From positions 5,090,260 to 5,154,259 of the forward strand of contig OU452205.1 in the NCBI GenBank assembly GCA_911728435.2: a stretch of DNA of 64,000 nucleotides, in the 5' to 3' direction. Origin of the DNA: Apoderus coryli. Its lineage: Eukaryota > Arthropoda > Insecta > Coleoptera > Attelabidae. A program made the position numbers and the translations under genes. Of the stretch, positions 43,640-56,199 are shown piece after piece (position 1 is the stretch's first letter; every line of letters starts with the position of its first letter). The notes under the pieces are model-generated. The model was not told where the DNA came from. It searched no databases and saw only the letters and a program-made list of their open reading frames with translations.

Positions 43640-44225
43640 TAGAAGATGAGTTAGTGGGAATAGTAGTTATAAATGGAGAAGTAGTTAATAATATGAGGTA
43701 TGCTGATTACACCGTCTTGGTGACGAGCAACCTTGAAGACACACAACACCTTTTAGAAAAATTAAATGATCGAATAAGGGCCAAAAATTAACTTTAAGAA
43801 AACCAAGTTAATGGTAGTTCCCACAAGATCTGAACCATGCGAAGCTGACGGTGACAAACACCACGAAAGAGAATGTGTCGACATATAAATATCTGGGAAC
43901 TTAAACAGAACAATCACATGACCAAACATGAGAAATAAGAACGAGGATAGAGATAACCAGATCAACATATGTAAAGATGAAGAAGTTATAAGTATACGAA
44001 TCGGGATATTAACATGGAACTTAGGATGAGAATGCTTCGTTGTTGTGTTTTGTCCACGCTCTTGTATGGGGTAGAGGCATGGACCCTCAAGAAAGACCAC
44101 ATCGACAAACTACAAGCATTGTGGCGTATTCCCTGGACCGATAGAGTTACTAATGCCGAGGTGCTGAACCGGATGCAGAAGGAGTGCGAATTTGTCGATT
44201 CCAAGACGTTCTCAACAATTGGGAC
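43640..44225 (+). pseudogene. RTE-like LINE RT relic
   Basis: Pieces: GIVVINGEVVNNMRYADYTV (YADD changed to YADY), LEDTQHLLEKLNDR, then MLRCCVLSTLLYGVEAWTLK and WRIPWTDRVTNAEVLNRMQK. The latter is the thumb region of RTE-type endonuclease-reverse transcriptase LINEs. Frameshifts and the lost catalytic Asp make it dead. A mariner 3' half follows at once. Confidence 0.8.
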
Positions 44226-44283
44226 TGTCTCAAAGCATAACCTGGCGGATTTTGAGAAAGGATTTGGGTTTGCATCCGTATAA

Positions 44284-44636
44284 AATGGTTCTCACTCCAG
44301 CACGACGGGGCTACGTGCCACACAGCAAATGCAACAATTGAATTATTCCGAGAGAAGTTTGGAGATTCGATTATTTCAAAAAATTTTGATATTGAATGGC
44401 CTCCAAGAAGTTGTGGTTTAACACCATTAGACTATTTCTTGTGGGGTTATTTGAAGTCATGGGTCTTTCGAAATAAACCAGACTCTCTTCAAGCTTTACA
44501 ACTCAATATTGAACGTGCCATTCATGACATACGACTTGATTTAGTGGAAAAAGTGCTCGAAAAGTGGGTTCATCGAATTAGTTCCTGCAGAAGAAGTCGT
44601 GGAGGCCATTTGAATGACGTTTTATTTAGAACTTAA
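44284..44636 (+). pseudogene. DD41D mariner transposase, C-terminal third (intact frame)
   Basis: The + frame reads KWFSLQHDGATCHTANATIE (second Asp) and WPPRSCGLTPLDYFLWGYLK (third Asp), then SWVFRNKPDSLQALQLNIER, VHRISSCRRSRGGHLNDVLF and a TAA at 44634-44636. The count between Asp residues is again 41. No stop interrupts this third. The N-terminal part is absent; the RTE relic abuts it. The element end near 44755 is ..TTGGAAAACCCCTTA. Confidence 0.88.
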
Positions 44637-44822
44637 TTGTATCGATTGTACTTCACATTCAATAAAAATCTTTTGAATTTCCTTAACAATAAGTGTGTTT
44701 TTTTTTAAGAAATCATATCACTCTTATTGGAAAACCCCTTATTTGAAGAAATATAGTCAATTCGCACAGTAGAGAGCAATATCAATGATAAAGCAATAAT
44801 TTATAAACAGTGATCAGAATAT

Positions 44823-44868
44823 TTATTATACATGTTTCGGAGATATATACATCCATCATCAGTAATAA
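44823..44868 (-). ncRNA. Hammerhead ribozyme motif, 6-bp stem I
   Basis: Minus strand: TTATTA, CTGATGA, extra T, stem II GGA..TCC with an inner TA/TA pairing, GAA, ACATGT, A, TAATAA. Stem I (UUAUUA with UAAUAA) pairs fully although its sequence differs entirely from the GCCA/UGGC copies. Confidence 0.72.
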
Positions 44869-44879
44869 TTGATTCAATA

Positions 44880-46125
44880 AAATTATTTCTAATTATAAAA
44901 AAAAAACATCAAAGTAGCACAAAAAGTAGTAAAAGCAAATAACTGTATTAACATTCTTAATAACTTATCAGTACAAAGTGAAGTAGCTCCTACACGAAAC
45001 TATGTTCAAAAGCCATACGACAAATACCTCGATCCATATAAAAGTGTTTTTGAAGAATTCTATTGAGTGCAAAAAAACAGTTTATTGTTCAACATTTATT
45101 AGTCGACAACTTTAGGAAAACACACAAGAATTTACCAGGTATAGAGTTCTATTTGTACGTGAAAGAGGTATATAAAGAGATTTTTAAGTACGTACAATTT
45201 GCAGGAAATATGAATCACGTAAAATATCAAGAGATTGGAAATGAATTAAAGAACATGACATAGGAAACCAATATTTCGTGGAATTTTCATTGAATTTTGG
45301 ATTTTGTTTCATTTTAGTAATCAAACAATTTCGATATGAAGTGTTCAATAAATAACTCAGGGTTAAGGTTTCTAAATAATGACATCCAAAGTTGTTGCAT
45401 GTAATTTTCTCAAGGGTAAAGATCTGATCATTTAAGGATTGACCTTTTTGTTTGTCATATATGATTTTTAGCATTTCGTGAAATTAACCAGTTAATTGAT
45501 CTCAATCTGAAGAAGGACACAGTTGTACGTTGCGGAAAGGTTGTTTAAATGACAGTGATTTGAAATGACAAATTGTTATTTAGTCTGTGTGTAATTTGTG
45601 AGCCTCATCCCAAGAACCTCCGAATCTAAATATTGAAGAAATAAGGCTCAAGGAAAAAAGAGAACAAAATATATCCAGTAATAAGTTTGTACTTCATAAT
45701 AATAATTTGTGTGTTGATTCAATTAAACTCCAATATAATTTCATTTTACTAAACCAAAAAATGTACAAAAGAATCAAATATGCTTTAAATTTAAAAAAGA
45801 ACTAGGTTAATTTTGTTAAAGAACATAATCGGTCCATATTGATTCAGCGTAGCTGCCCAGAGAAAACCACAAACTTTGAAATTGTGCCAAAGTTTAGTGG
45901 TGCGTTACTTCTTTAAAATGAAGTGGATAATATGAATCAAATATATAACAGAGATGCATAATATAGGGTTAACCATAATGATAAACCCGCATGACAAGTC
46001 ATTATAAATCCATTAAAATATCTAAATTTATATTTAGTTGGCCTCTGACAATATCTTTAATAAATAATCACACATAAGTTCTAATCAATTATCAACTATC
46101 ATCCCACTATGTTTTCTTGGGTATT
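44880..46125. other. No supported gene
   Basis: Two frames (45063-45263 + and 45184-45474 -) show no known motif. The stretch between two Penelope-like ends (44823 and 46165) might be a decayed element interior, but no reverse transcriptase or GIY-YIG motif could be read. Confidence 0.35.
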
Positions 46126-46159
46126 GGGACTCAATAAATCTCAGTAATTCTGAATTTTA

Positions 46160-46210
46160 AATTCTATTGCAACGTTTCGAGCAAAATGTGCACATCATCA
46201 GGATAAAACA
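46160..46210 (-). ncRNA. Hammerhead-like motif (ACGT type)
   Basis: Minus strand: CTGATGA (46195-46201), extra T, GTGCA..TGCTC stem II with one mismatch, GAA, ACGT palindrome, T, then GCAATAGAAT. Stem I is weak: only an offset UUUUAU/AUAGAA pairing is possible. Less secure than the other copies. Confidence 0.5.
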
Positions 46211-47103
46211 AAAAACACAAAACCTCAATAAACTAAAAGTTGTCTAAATAAAATTGACACTCAGGACGATGACCACACAGACAACATAACATTTAAAATT
46301 AGATTATAGTGACACAGAGTCTAATACCTACCATATGAATTTGACCAGGTTTTCTATGGTTTTAGATTTGATTTGATCTAATTGTGTTAGTTTTTCTTCT
46401 CTACTTTTTCTATGTAGGTACATCTGCAACAAAATGTTGTCTACAAACTACACCAGAAGCACTAGATACAACATTTCTGTGGTGAATTATCAGATTTCGG
46501 GAATTGAAAAACACACCTTTCGCGTGATTTCTTTTACAATTTACCACGCAACAACGATGCGGTATTTTAAAACTTTAAAGCACAAGATAAATAATAATTA
46601 TATGCACTTTACTATGGATGTAGTATACGTAATATATTAAGTAAACTATTAATATTTGGTATCGATGAATTGTACAAACTTTAAGTTCAAATGATATATA
46701 GATATAGAATAGCAGCAATTTAATAGAAATCTAGACCAAAACAAATAGTTTTTTGTGCTAAAAATACTGAATTCACCTTTTCACTTTTACCAAAAGCTCT
46801 TGTCCCCTTTGTCGAAAGTAATGATTCAGTTCAAAATTTATTTATTTTTTTTTGGATTTTCAGTTAAATGAATGTAAACAAACAGCAGAAATATAGACTA
46901 AACCCATGTTAAAATCAATAAGTCCTGCATGCTGATATGTAATCATGATGAAACGGCATTAAAGAAATTGAAATTCTGATATTGCTCCATGTAGGTATAT
47001 ATTTATTTATAATCCGTGCGCGGGCTAAAGGTAATGTGTTTGTCGGTATATACCTATGTATGTAGGTAGATATAACATTTCTATATACATCTACTCGTAT
47101 ATA

Positions 47104-47503
47104 CAGGGTTTCTCAAAAGTGACAGAAAGTTGGATAAGAGCCCCCGCAGATTTTCACTGGCTAAGAGTTGATTTTGATTTACCCTGAATCATAGGATTCA
47201 TTGTCCTTTCAAGGAAATGGGAGTTTTACCCTAACACTGGACTGTATTAGGACATGTTTTTGAAGAGCTTTCAATATACGCTTTGTAAGTTTGAGCTTAG
47301 ATCCAAGACAAAATTTCTGATCGTAGTTTTTTTCATCTCTCCGGTTCTGGGGTAAAAATTGTGGAACCATATTTTAGAAAAAGATTGTAAGGTAATAATC
47401 TAAGTCCTCTCTAAGGTCACCACGAAGAAAAAAGCAAAAGTATAAAGCTCATAAATCTCTCTCGGTAAATTATATACCTGTTACGACATTTGAAGACACC
47501 CTG
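47104..47503. mobile_element. 400-bp MITE with CAGGGT ends
   Basis: The left end CAGGGTTTCTCAAAAGTGAC and the right end inverse CAGGGTGTCTTCAAATGTCG pair imperfectly over about 25 bp. TA flanks both sides (47102-47103, 47504-47505). Non-coding; Tc1/mariner-type by duplication. Confidence 0.75.
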
Positions 47504-47519
47504 TATGCAAAATAGGGAC

Positions 47520-48370
47520 TTTAGGAATTATGCAGCAAGCTATGAGTGGATTCAGTTGCCTAGGTTTCTATAACGTAGGTACATTTAAATACTGCATAGA
47601 GATACAATAGTTCGTGTAATTTTGTTACCACTCTTATGTGAACCAAAGTCCCTACATTTGAATGTCTCTATTCTATAAGCTAATATGTACTTGTATATAC
47701 AACATCCAAGGATTAATGTAACTTTCCACCGAATCCAATGCAACGTTGGTTTTGGTTTAAATTGGATTGCAACAAGGAATATTTTCACGCATGTTGGAGC
47801 AGCTTCTAGGATGTAATTTGTGGCAAAATATATGGGAAAACTTCATAGCTAAGCTTTAATTCTTTATTTAATTCCCAGAATGTGGTTTCTGATAAGCGCA
47901 TTAGCAACCTTCACATGTGTGGGGGGGATTGTTTTGATTTGACTTAGTATTGTTATCACATAAATCAAGTTCCCGAAGATGCTAAAAAATAGAGAAGCAT
48001 TTTTCTTAATAAACTCCAAAAATGTTTCTATAACATAAGAATGAACTCTACTACCAATAAACTACGACCTGTAGATTATTGCTGGTGCATTGAGGGTTTA
48101 AAAACAAACTCAGGTACAGGCACCGGGACCTACGAGAGCAAACCCAACGCAAAAGTGTGGAAATGCCGGGGCTTCCATGCTACTGTCTTTCTGGAAGATG
48201 TTTTAGCCATTGGTCTGTGTGTGTAGCTGTTTGAACAGGAGTACTGTCGTATTTGCGCTGCCAGGTGGGATTATACACTAGTAATTTCCATTTGAATCAT
48301 CAACTCTCATCGTTGGTCCTTCCCAATTCAAATTGAGCAAACGGATAGTTTTGTGTAAATTTAATAATCA
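47520..48370. other. No supported gene
   Basis: Frames at 47585-47788 (-) and 48041-48226 (+) have no recognisable motif, splice context or repeat boundary. Confidence 0.35.
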
Positions 48371-49139
48371 AAATAGGGTAAACCACCCAGTTATTGGACA
48401 TGTGGGAGTTCTTGGACAAAGTGTTTTTATTAAACTGAAATAAGATTTTTAAGAGTCATTTGAACCCCATACATGGCGCCTCTATTGGTTAGAGAGTTGA
48501 TCTGAACCCACGCCGCCTTAACATCAAACGTTGTTTTAGTCAGAACTGTGCTTTTGTTCATTCATGTATTGTGAATGATGTAATTTTAATAAAGTTCTAA
48601 GGTATGTTCAGTTGTTTGTAAATTTTAAAATAATTATAAAAATCAAATACTAGTACTGCCTAACCATGTATATAATTAACAAGTTACTTAATGCGATAAA
48701 TAATGAAGACTTTAGAAATATAAATTATTAAGGGTGGGTTTTTAGGGGGGTCCAATAACTAGGTAAATAAAAAAGCCAAAAATCAGTGATTGGACATCTG
48801 TCCAATTACTAATATAGACAATATTTTTGTTCTTTTTTTTTTCACATTTGCAGCATATTTCACTCTCTCTCAAAATATGAATTCCATTATTCTATCTTTG
48901 TTATAACTAGTTATTAGTCAGTTGTCCAATGACTAATTCAAGAGGTGTCCAATAACTAAATTTCATCTTATGCATTAGTTTTGAAAGGACCTTTTCAATG
49001 AAATCATGCCTCTTTCTTTTGTTGAGGGCGTAGTCTGCGCATGCGCTAACAGAACAAGAGGCCCTCATGAACCGCCCTTTGTGAATTTGGCACCGCCATC
49101 TTGGCATAACTTCAAATTCACAGGCTGTCTTTTTATTCT

Positions 49140-49775
49140 CTAGTGGAAGCTGTTATCGTGTAACTATTTATTTTTCCGGTGTGCGGGTGATGTTGTTCCC
49201 TACGTCCCTTTTCTGTTCTTTTTAAATGTTTAAGGGTTCAGGTTTCTATGTCTTCCTAGGTCTCTTTCGTCTTGTTCTTTAATTGTCATTATTTCTTTGA
49301 TGAACTTATGTATAGTCTCCCAGTTTATTTTGCTTTCCAACATTTTGTTAATTATGTTTTCGTTCGTTATATGTTCATTTACAGTTGCTTCCATTACATG
49401 TCGCTCTCTTGTCCATCTTGGGCATTCGATAGCCATGTGGCTTGGTGTGTCGACTTCGCCGCAGTATATGCACTCATCCTCCTCCCATTTGCCGATCTTT
49501 CTTAGGTATTCCCCGAAGGAACCGTGTCCTGACAAAAACTGTGTTATGTAGTACTCGAGGGCTCTATGTTGGCAATTTGTCCAGGCTATAATGTCTGGGA
49601 TGATCTTCTTTGTCCATTGAGCTTTTTCGGTGAGATTTTCCCATCTCGTTTGCCACCTTTCCAGTGTGTGTATTCTTTCAGCTTTGTGGTTTTTTGTTTC
49701 TCCTTGTCTATAAAGCCTGGCTGACTCTACGATTATGAGATCCGCTGGAGGAATGCCCGTTATCACCTGCAATGC
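49140..49775 (-). pseudogene. R1-type LINE C-terminus inside the pogo element
   Basis: The minus frame 49772-49230 (180 codons) starts MQVITGIPPADLIIVESARL and ends with a zinc knuckle C-x2-C-x7-H-x4-C in CIYCGEVDTPSHMAIECPRW, then a tail to stop. VITGIPP.DL and the C-terminal knuckle are features of R1-clade LINE proteins. It is 5'-truncated just after the RT thumb. The frame is open, so the insertion is fairly young. Confidence 0.88.
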
Positions 49776-49789
49776 TGAATAAAATCATG

Positions 49790-49988
49790 CCTAAAAGAAG
49801 TGTAAATGACAGGAGTGATATAGACGATTCAGTCAATGATATAAGGAGCAATAATCTTGATTTGTGCCAACGGCAAAAACATGGCGTTCCAAAATCAACG
49901 CTTGAGTTCAAATTAAAAAATCCTGGACATAAGGATACTTGCGGTCCCTCGCCCATTCATACTGCATTAGCAGAGCTGGAATTAGTGA
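49790..49988 (+). pseudogene. pogo/Tigger transposase, pipsqueak HTH exon
   Basis: The frame reads KRSVNDRSDIDDSVNDIRS, then KHGVPKSTLEFKLKNPGHKD, TCGPSPIHTALAELELV. YGVPKSTLExKLKN..xxCGPxPxL is the second helix-turn-helix of pogo/Tigger/jerky-like transposases. It ends at a good splice donor (GTGAA/GTAAGT at 49989), suggesting the transposase gene has an intron. The DDE domain downstream is too decayed to read with certainty. Confidence 0.75.
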
Positions 49989-49999
49989 AGTAAGTTTTA

Positions 50000-51375
50000 T
50001 GACAAAAACGATATAAAATTATAACTCATTGTATGCGTATTTCGCCAGGAATTCATATGAATTAGTGGCGAAATACCCATAACAATTTTCTGAAGAATAA
50101 ACGTACCAAAGTTGCGAAGAAATAGACGGTCATTTATCAACGGATTCAAGCGCTTATCTAAAACATGTTGTACAGCGCGAAGAAAATAGTTTTTCCTTAG
50201 AATACTAACCAACTAATGAAAAAGAGACACATCCTCGAAGACATTTGAAACACATGAGTCAAACTAATGTTGATTTTACCCAAAAGGAAGTCATTAATCC
50301 ACCGGACTCACCTGATAAGGAACAGGCACATTATTGAAAATGTAATTAGATAGCAGCAGTATGGGTAGTACAGAAGTCAAAAATATTTCGGCATACTTAT
50401 CAAATCCACCAACGCCTGAGATAAAAAACAAACGTCACATAGAACGTATCTCATTGTTGATAACTTAAATTATCTGGAACATTCCGAAAAAAAAATGTGC
50501 CCTATAATTAGAGGATGAACAGAAAAAGCTAGAGCGAAGAAAGGAAAAGATACCATGTTTTATAGGTATATCAAAGTGCAGTCATTGCAATTACTAAACA
50601 GTTGACTTGCATTACATGCCACAACAATTTCCACACTCGTTGCACTCCAAAAAAAAAAAAAAACAAAAGACACATTCCTGATGAGGCTGATGGAGATTTA
50701 TTTTTGAGTCACATTTGTTACAAGGAGGAGAGTGAAAAGAAGAGCGGCCTTCGATTGTCAATCTGAATGTGAAGGAACTGTCAGTCAAGAAATATACTTC
50801 AGTAATAATGTGTATAACAGTAAGAATAATAACGTCAAAATTCAAAGCTCAATTACAAACATTGATTCACCAGAAGAATAAATTAAAGACAACATTAAAA
50901 ATAACGAAACTGACGCAAATGGAAAACACATATCGCCTAATTTTAAAACCTCGTAACGCAAAATTTTTGTGAAATTTAGATTTTGTTATAATGAAACGTA
51001 ATGTAAATTACATTGTCGACTTACGAGCTTTAAATAACAACACATAGATGTCGCAATATTCGGGCGGGAGTTACAAGGCTTTAAAATATCGTAGATATCA
51101 TAATTTTACGTTCCATTATAACAAAATATAAATTTCACAAAAATTTTTACTTAGGAGGTTTTAAAATTAGGCCGACGATATACTAGTGGTGCTACTGAAG
51201 AGAGATGACCTTTTTGCCAAGTATAAAAATGAATCTTTCAAATATGGGTGTTAGATATTAAATTTGTAGTACCCAATAAAATATTTTACAAGAAACTGTG
51301 GTTCTTTATTGTTTGAACTTCCAGAATAAAATAATATTTAACTAATTTTCATAATATTAGTTCTTAAAAGCACTT
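50000..51375 (+). pseudogene. Decayed 3' part of the pogo element
   Basis: Only traces remain: a lysine/glutamate-rich run (QRKLERRKEKIPC..KCSHCN, about 50510-50590), comparable to the C-terminal tail of Tigger/jerky transposases, and short frames to 50970. A short inverted similarity (AATTTCACAAAAATTTT / AAAATTTTTGTGAAATT) links 50957-50975 and 51131-51150. Confidence 0.45.
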
Positions 51376-51823
51376 CTATTTGATATCCAATAATTATAAA
51401 TTTTGTGCTGTCCAATAATTAAGAAAAATGTCCAATTACTAAGATATATTCATGTTTTATCGAAAATTCGTCAAAATAACAAGAAATTTAAATGTTGATA
51501 TACATGTCATATAAACATACGTTTCATTTGATACCAGAATCCCAGACCTACTCTCTAACGTACTCACGTGACTGTAATATTTGCGTAGAAAATTCCTTAA
51601 GTGTCCAATAACTGGGTGGTTTTCCCTATACTTAACGATACTAATTATGTTGTTATAATATCCCTAAAAACTAACACAATATACGACATTATTGAAGTTA
51701 TGGCTAATCGAACCCTGAAAGAAATTACTAGATATCCAATACTCTGTAAATATAAAAGTTTAATAAAAGAAAACAAACAAAAACTTTCAGAGTCAACTCC
51801 ACAAAAAACTTTTAATTTAGTTA

Positions 51824-51870
51824 TGTAAAGGAAACTAGTTTCGGTTCAACAAGCCATCATCAGTCCTACA
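51824..51870 (-). ncRNA. Hammerhead ribozyme motif, ACTAGT type
   Basis: Minus strand: TGTAGGA, CTGATGA, extra T, stem II GG..CC with inner TT/GA pairing, GAA, ACTAGT palindrome, T (GUU site), TCCT-TT-ACA. Stem I pairs 4+3 bp around a two-base bulge. Downstream the shared TTTTTTGTGGAGTTGAC segment follows (51795-51812). Confidence 0.65.
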
Positions 51871-51879
51871 ATAAAGAAC

Positions 51880-54800
51880 GCATAAGAGAAAAAATAAATA
51901 AATAAAATAAAACATACAACGGGCAACAAATCTATACAGAAGTTTATAAGGTAAAAACTTACCATTCTTACAAAAACATCTGTGTAGAAAAAATATCAAA
52001 CATGAATATGAATAACATTACACGAAAGCAAACACCTGTGTTGAGTAAATAAATAAAATAAGAATTTTAATGCATCCAAGACCAGATTCAAATATATCAA
52101 AAGGAAAAACCGAAAAACGTTTAACCTTTTTCTATAAGTACAGTATGTCCAAAAAGAATTGAATTGAACTGGACTGAAATTCTAAAGAATCGTAAAAATA
52201 GTAAATTTAAATGAGGCAAGCAAAAAAAAAGCATTAAAGAGGGGCACAAAAATTGAACACGTTACAAATTAAAGAGTGAATTAATAATAGGGGACTCAAT
52301 GAAAGATGTTTGGTCATTCAAGCAAGTGACACTATTATTTGACTTAGCCTTCATGATCTCCAAAATCTCCAAATAATTTTAACGGAAGCCCTTATTTCGT
52401 TTAAAAGTTTAATAACAATTACATGTACAAATACAATTTGGCGTCTATCCGCGACACTTTTCACCATTAACTGCATTTGTACGTACATATTTAACAAATT
52501 AAAACCTGTTAGCTTCTTTAATTAAGCCACATTATTCCGCCCAATAATGTGTGTGTAATATAGCGTGAACCGAATATAGAAACCGTGCCCAATCCAATTT
52601 TCACCCACCAAAATGCTAATATACACTTCATTATCCTATTTCGGAGGCTAATTGTTGTTGTTGAATGTAAAGTTTACTAGACGCTGCGCTGTTAGACTGG
52701 ACTCTATGAGTTTTAAATTCTATAGTTTATAGAAAATATATAGTTTATAGTCTATAGTTTATAGAAAATTTAGTCTCCATGATGTTGAACTTTATCAACC
52801 AAACAGAAGAAATATATATTTTCAGTTCTAGATACGGAAACCGTGCTTTCCAACTTTGCAAGAAAAATTATCATAGAGCTTATTAGCACTGTTGATTCAC
52901 TCTGTATATTATTGGTTGTCATCATCGGAAGGCCAGTGGAGTAAACCACATAGTACAATTTCCGTTTTTGTTTTTTCAGTCATGCTTATTTCCTGAAAGT
53001 TTCCTTGTGATTTTATCAAAAGCTTCAAATTAAAACTAGCCAATTTTTGAAGTATTTTTTCGCTTACACATTTCTACGAAAGTACAATAATTATACATCT
53101 CTCAAAGACAAAAAACAAAAATATAGCACCGATTCATATATATTATGCATATTATGCTTTTTAAACGTAATACTTGAATTCCAAAACAACACTTCACAAG
53201 TTCTTGAAACTTTCGAAACAGCTATCTAGATGTATAAGTTTTTATTATTTGAAAATATGAGTATTATCCTTTCCGGTCCTTTTTTCTAATATACGTTCTG
53301 AATGTGTTTTATTATCATTGCATTTTTCACTATATTTAATCGAAATTTCCTTCATAAATACACGGGAAAAAAATACTGTTGCAGTTTCAAATATTGGTTA
53401 GTATTTGGTCGCGATTCATTGTTTCGAATACATTTATTATAGCTTCAAGTCCACGTAATTCTAACAATATAACACTTCGTTTTGAGGTAATTGCTGGTAA
53501 GTTATTAAATTTAAAATATTTTATATTTCCGCTAATAAAATTTTACTGTCACTCTAACACTAAGATTAGAATATAATACACTGTAACCACTTTATTGGTT
53601 TAATATATTACATGTTTCATTTAAACAAGACGTACAGTTCATTTAATGCATAAAACCATTCCGGCAAAAATATTTTATAATCAAGATTTAATCAACTTTC
53701 ATATTGTCTAAATCACAATTATTATGGAATAATCATGTGTTTAATACAATTTTTATATGCCATGGTGTCAAATACATATTATATTAATTTCAATGATTCT
53801 TCTCGTTAACCCAACAACATTTTTACTCGGTAGGACAGATCTGGCAGTCTGGCAACACTCATTTAATTATTGCCCTGATTGCACCTGTGTCGTTCGTTTT
53901 TCGGTATTTTCCATTTTTTTTATTGATAAAGTTAGCTAGCAGTAGCTGCCAGTTGTTGATTTTAGATATTGTTATGGACAATATTGTAGAATTGTTTAAA
54001 AAGTGGGGTGTATAGAAGATTTATTACCTATTTTTGAAGGTAAGTACTAAGACTGACTACATAGTAGATTAAGTGATTTATGATTAATGTTTGCATTTTT
54101 TAATAAATAATACAGTATAGGTAACTTTGTGTAAAAATTTGACTCCATTTAACACGTTAATTTTGTTATTATACCTACATAGGTAAAATTATTGTGTAAC
54201 TAAACTAAATTATTTTTTTTTACCAATTTTAGTATGTTAGATACCTTGGTTCTTGGTATTACCTATGCGTAATTCATTTATTAATTTTTCGGCAATAAAT
54301 TTACATTGGAAGATGTACAAGAACTATCTCATGAAAATATTAGAGTTGATTCCTCAAATAGGAACTCGAATTCGGTTTCTTAAATCGTTAGAAAAATACC
54401 TACACGAAAAAGCTGATGGATATCCACAAAAGTTGGTAGTAATGTAATCGAAATTAAATGTTGTCAAAACAGATCAGTTGTCAAAGCCTAGATCACCAAG
54501 GTCAAAGATGCGCTTCTGAATTGCCATAGTTTTTTGGTTCTGGTTTCAGTAATTGAACCCTCTGAAATTAACTTAACTCTATTAAAATATTTTGATAAAA
54601 TAATTGGTAACAACGAGGAGTAACAAGATTGCGAAATAAAAGGCAAAATAATTTTATAGTGTTTCGAGAATTACATTACGAAGAGGATAAAAAGCCAGAG
54701 AAGTTACGTCAACAATTCGAAATTCAGAAAATAGAAAGAAAATAATGAAGGAAATCATCATTTTGGGAACGATGGACTAGACTATTTACCGACCTTGACC

Positions 54801-55740
54801 AGTCGATCGAAATGGAATAAAGATGGGAAACCAATTAACGAGGGAGAAGTTTGGTAGTGGTTCACGAGAATTGTGGAAACTTGCGAAGGTGTTGCCTATT
54901 TTTCCTGGTCCTGGCGGAAAAGTCAGACTTGCCTTCAGACAACATCAGGCTTATTTCGTCGGCCAGTAGCAAAGAAACTATCAAATTTAATCCGTCCAGT
55001 TGCGCTAAATATTTAATGCTTCGACGACTGAAGTTCGTGGATTAGTTTATTAAAATGATTTACATTTCCATGTATTCATTAATCATACAAAAAGTTAACA
55101 TCTGATTTATTAGCTCAATCAATATTTATACGAAAACTTGGCGAAACAGCAAAAATTATACACAACAACTTTAATTACTCTAATTGGTTATCGTTAGTTT
55201 CTTTTCCAGTCTAAGAATTTTGGAATGGCGTTGAACAACAAGGAAAACAAAGTTTTCGATTAATTTAATGCTCGGCATAGATGTATAATAATAGAAACTT
55301 TTCGACGAACATAACTCAAACTATGTGTAGCGCAAGTATAGGCACCTTATTTTATTGAAATTAAATTAGTTTGTTCACGGAGTTTCAACAGTATTATTAT
55401 ATGTTTCATTCAGCTGTCAATTTGAAAAACTAACTTAGAATTTGATCTTTAATGAAACACAAGGGAACAATTATTTGAGAAGTTTGACTGAACATTTTTA
55501 TAACATTATTACTTTAATATTCAATAGATTTAACACAGTTTCGGTTTTTAATTCGTCAATTTTAAGTCTTCAAAACGACTATGGAATAATTGCCTTGGAG
55601 GAAATATAAATTTGCAAAAATGTTGTGCTGCATATCCATTAACAAGTACCTAATGTAAATGCAAACATGTAGAACTACTAAGAGTATGTTTAAGATCAAG
55701 ACAGTGCCGATATTACTTACCAGTGCAAAACAAAAAAACT
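51880..55740. other. Long stretch without a supported gene
   Basis: Frames are short and motif-free. A TATAGTTTATAG tandem lies at 52718-52765. A + frame 54253-54447 and fragments near 54640-55040 look vaguely protein-like, but I could not assign them. No element ends with duplications were found. Confidence 0.4.
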
Positions 55741-55744
55741 GTTA

Positions 55745-56190
55745 TCTAATAACAGTAAAATATTTCACAGGCTTAGAACGACAGGGGACATTTTACCTAG
55801 TCTTAACAAACGACCGCATCGTCTAAATATTGAAACTGAAGAAAAGATTGAGATAGAGAGTGGATTTAGTTTTAAACTATCTGAAAATATGCACTAGAAG
55901 AATATCAACTCAATTAGCATTACCTCAAACAACTGTTTGGAGAAATCGAGAAATGCTGTATCCCTATCATCTTCAAGATGTCCAGGCCCTACATCCTGGA
56001 GACCATGAAAGGCGCCTACTATTTTGTATAATTGGGTTCTTGATAAGCATCAAGATGAAAGATTTTTAGAGGTAAGTGCTCTCGTCAGATGAAGCAACTT
56101 TTACTAGAGATGGCATAAATACAACCAACAATGAAACAAGAAACGATGATATCGTCATTAGAGCTACAAATTCATAAGTTGAAAGATGTA
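55745..56190 (+). pseudogene. Tc1/mariner-superfamily transposase relic
   Basis: Pieces: RISTQLALPQTTVWR (helix-turn-helix), MLYPYHLQDVQALHPGDHER (the YPYHIQ..Q.L.P.D..RR motif), WVLDKHQDERFLEVSALV and TRDGINTTNNETRND (after the first Asp region FTDEATFTRDG, here degraded to ALVR.SNFTRDG). Two frameshifts. The second half is missing. Confidence 0.75.
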
Positions 56191-56199
56191 GAATGTGCA

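Larger units (their letters stand above)
48376..51626 (+). mobile_element. Complete pogo/Tigger-type element, 3251 bp
   Basis: The ends GGGTAAACCACCCAGTTATT and the inverse of AATAACTGGGTGGTTTTCCC form about 25-bp inverted repeats with TA duplications (48374-48375, 51627-51628). Copies of TGTCCAATWACTRR, the inner part of the termini, recur near both ends (48750, 48800, 48923, 48946; 51384, 51409, 51429). It contains a pipsqueak-type DNA-binding frame on + and an R1-type LINE fragment on -. Confidence 0.9.

Noticed and set aside
45493..45545. CTGAAGAAGGACAC..GCGGAAAGG as another hammerhead
   Set aside because: Stem II does not pair next to GGAAA and no stem III palindrome follows.
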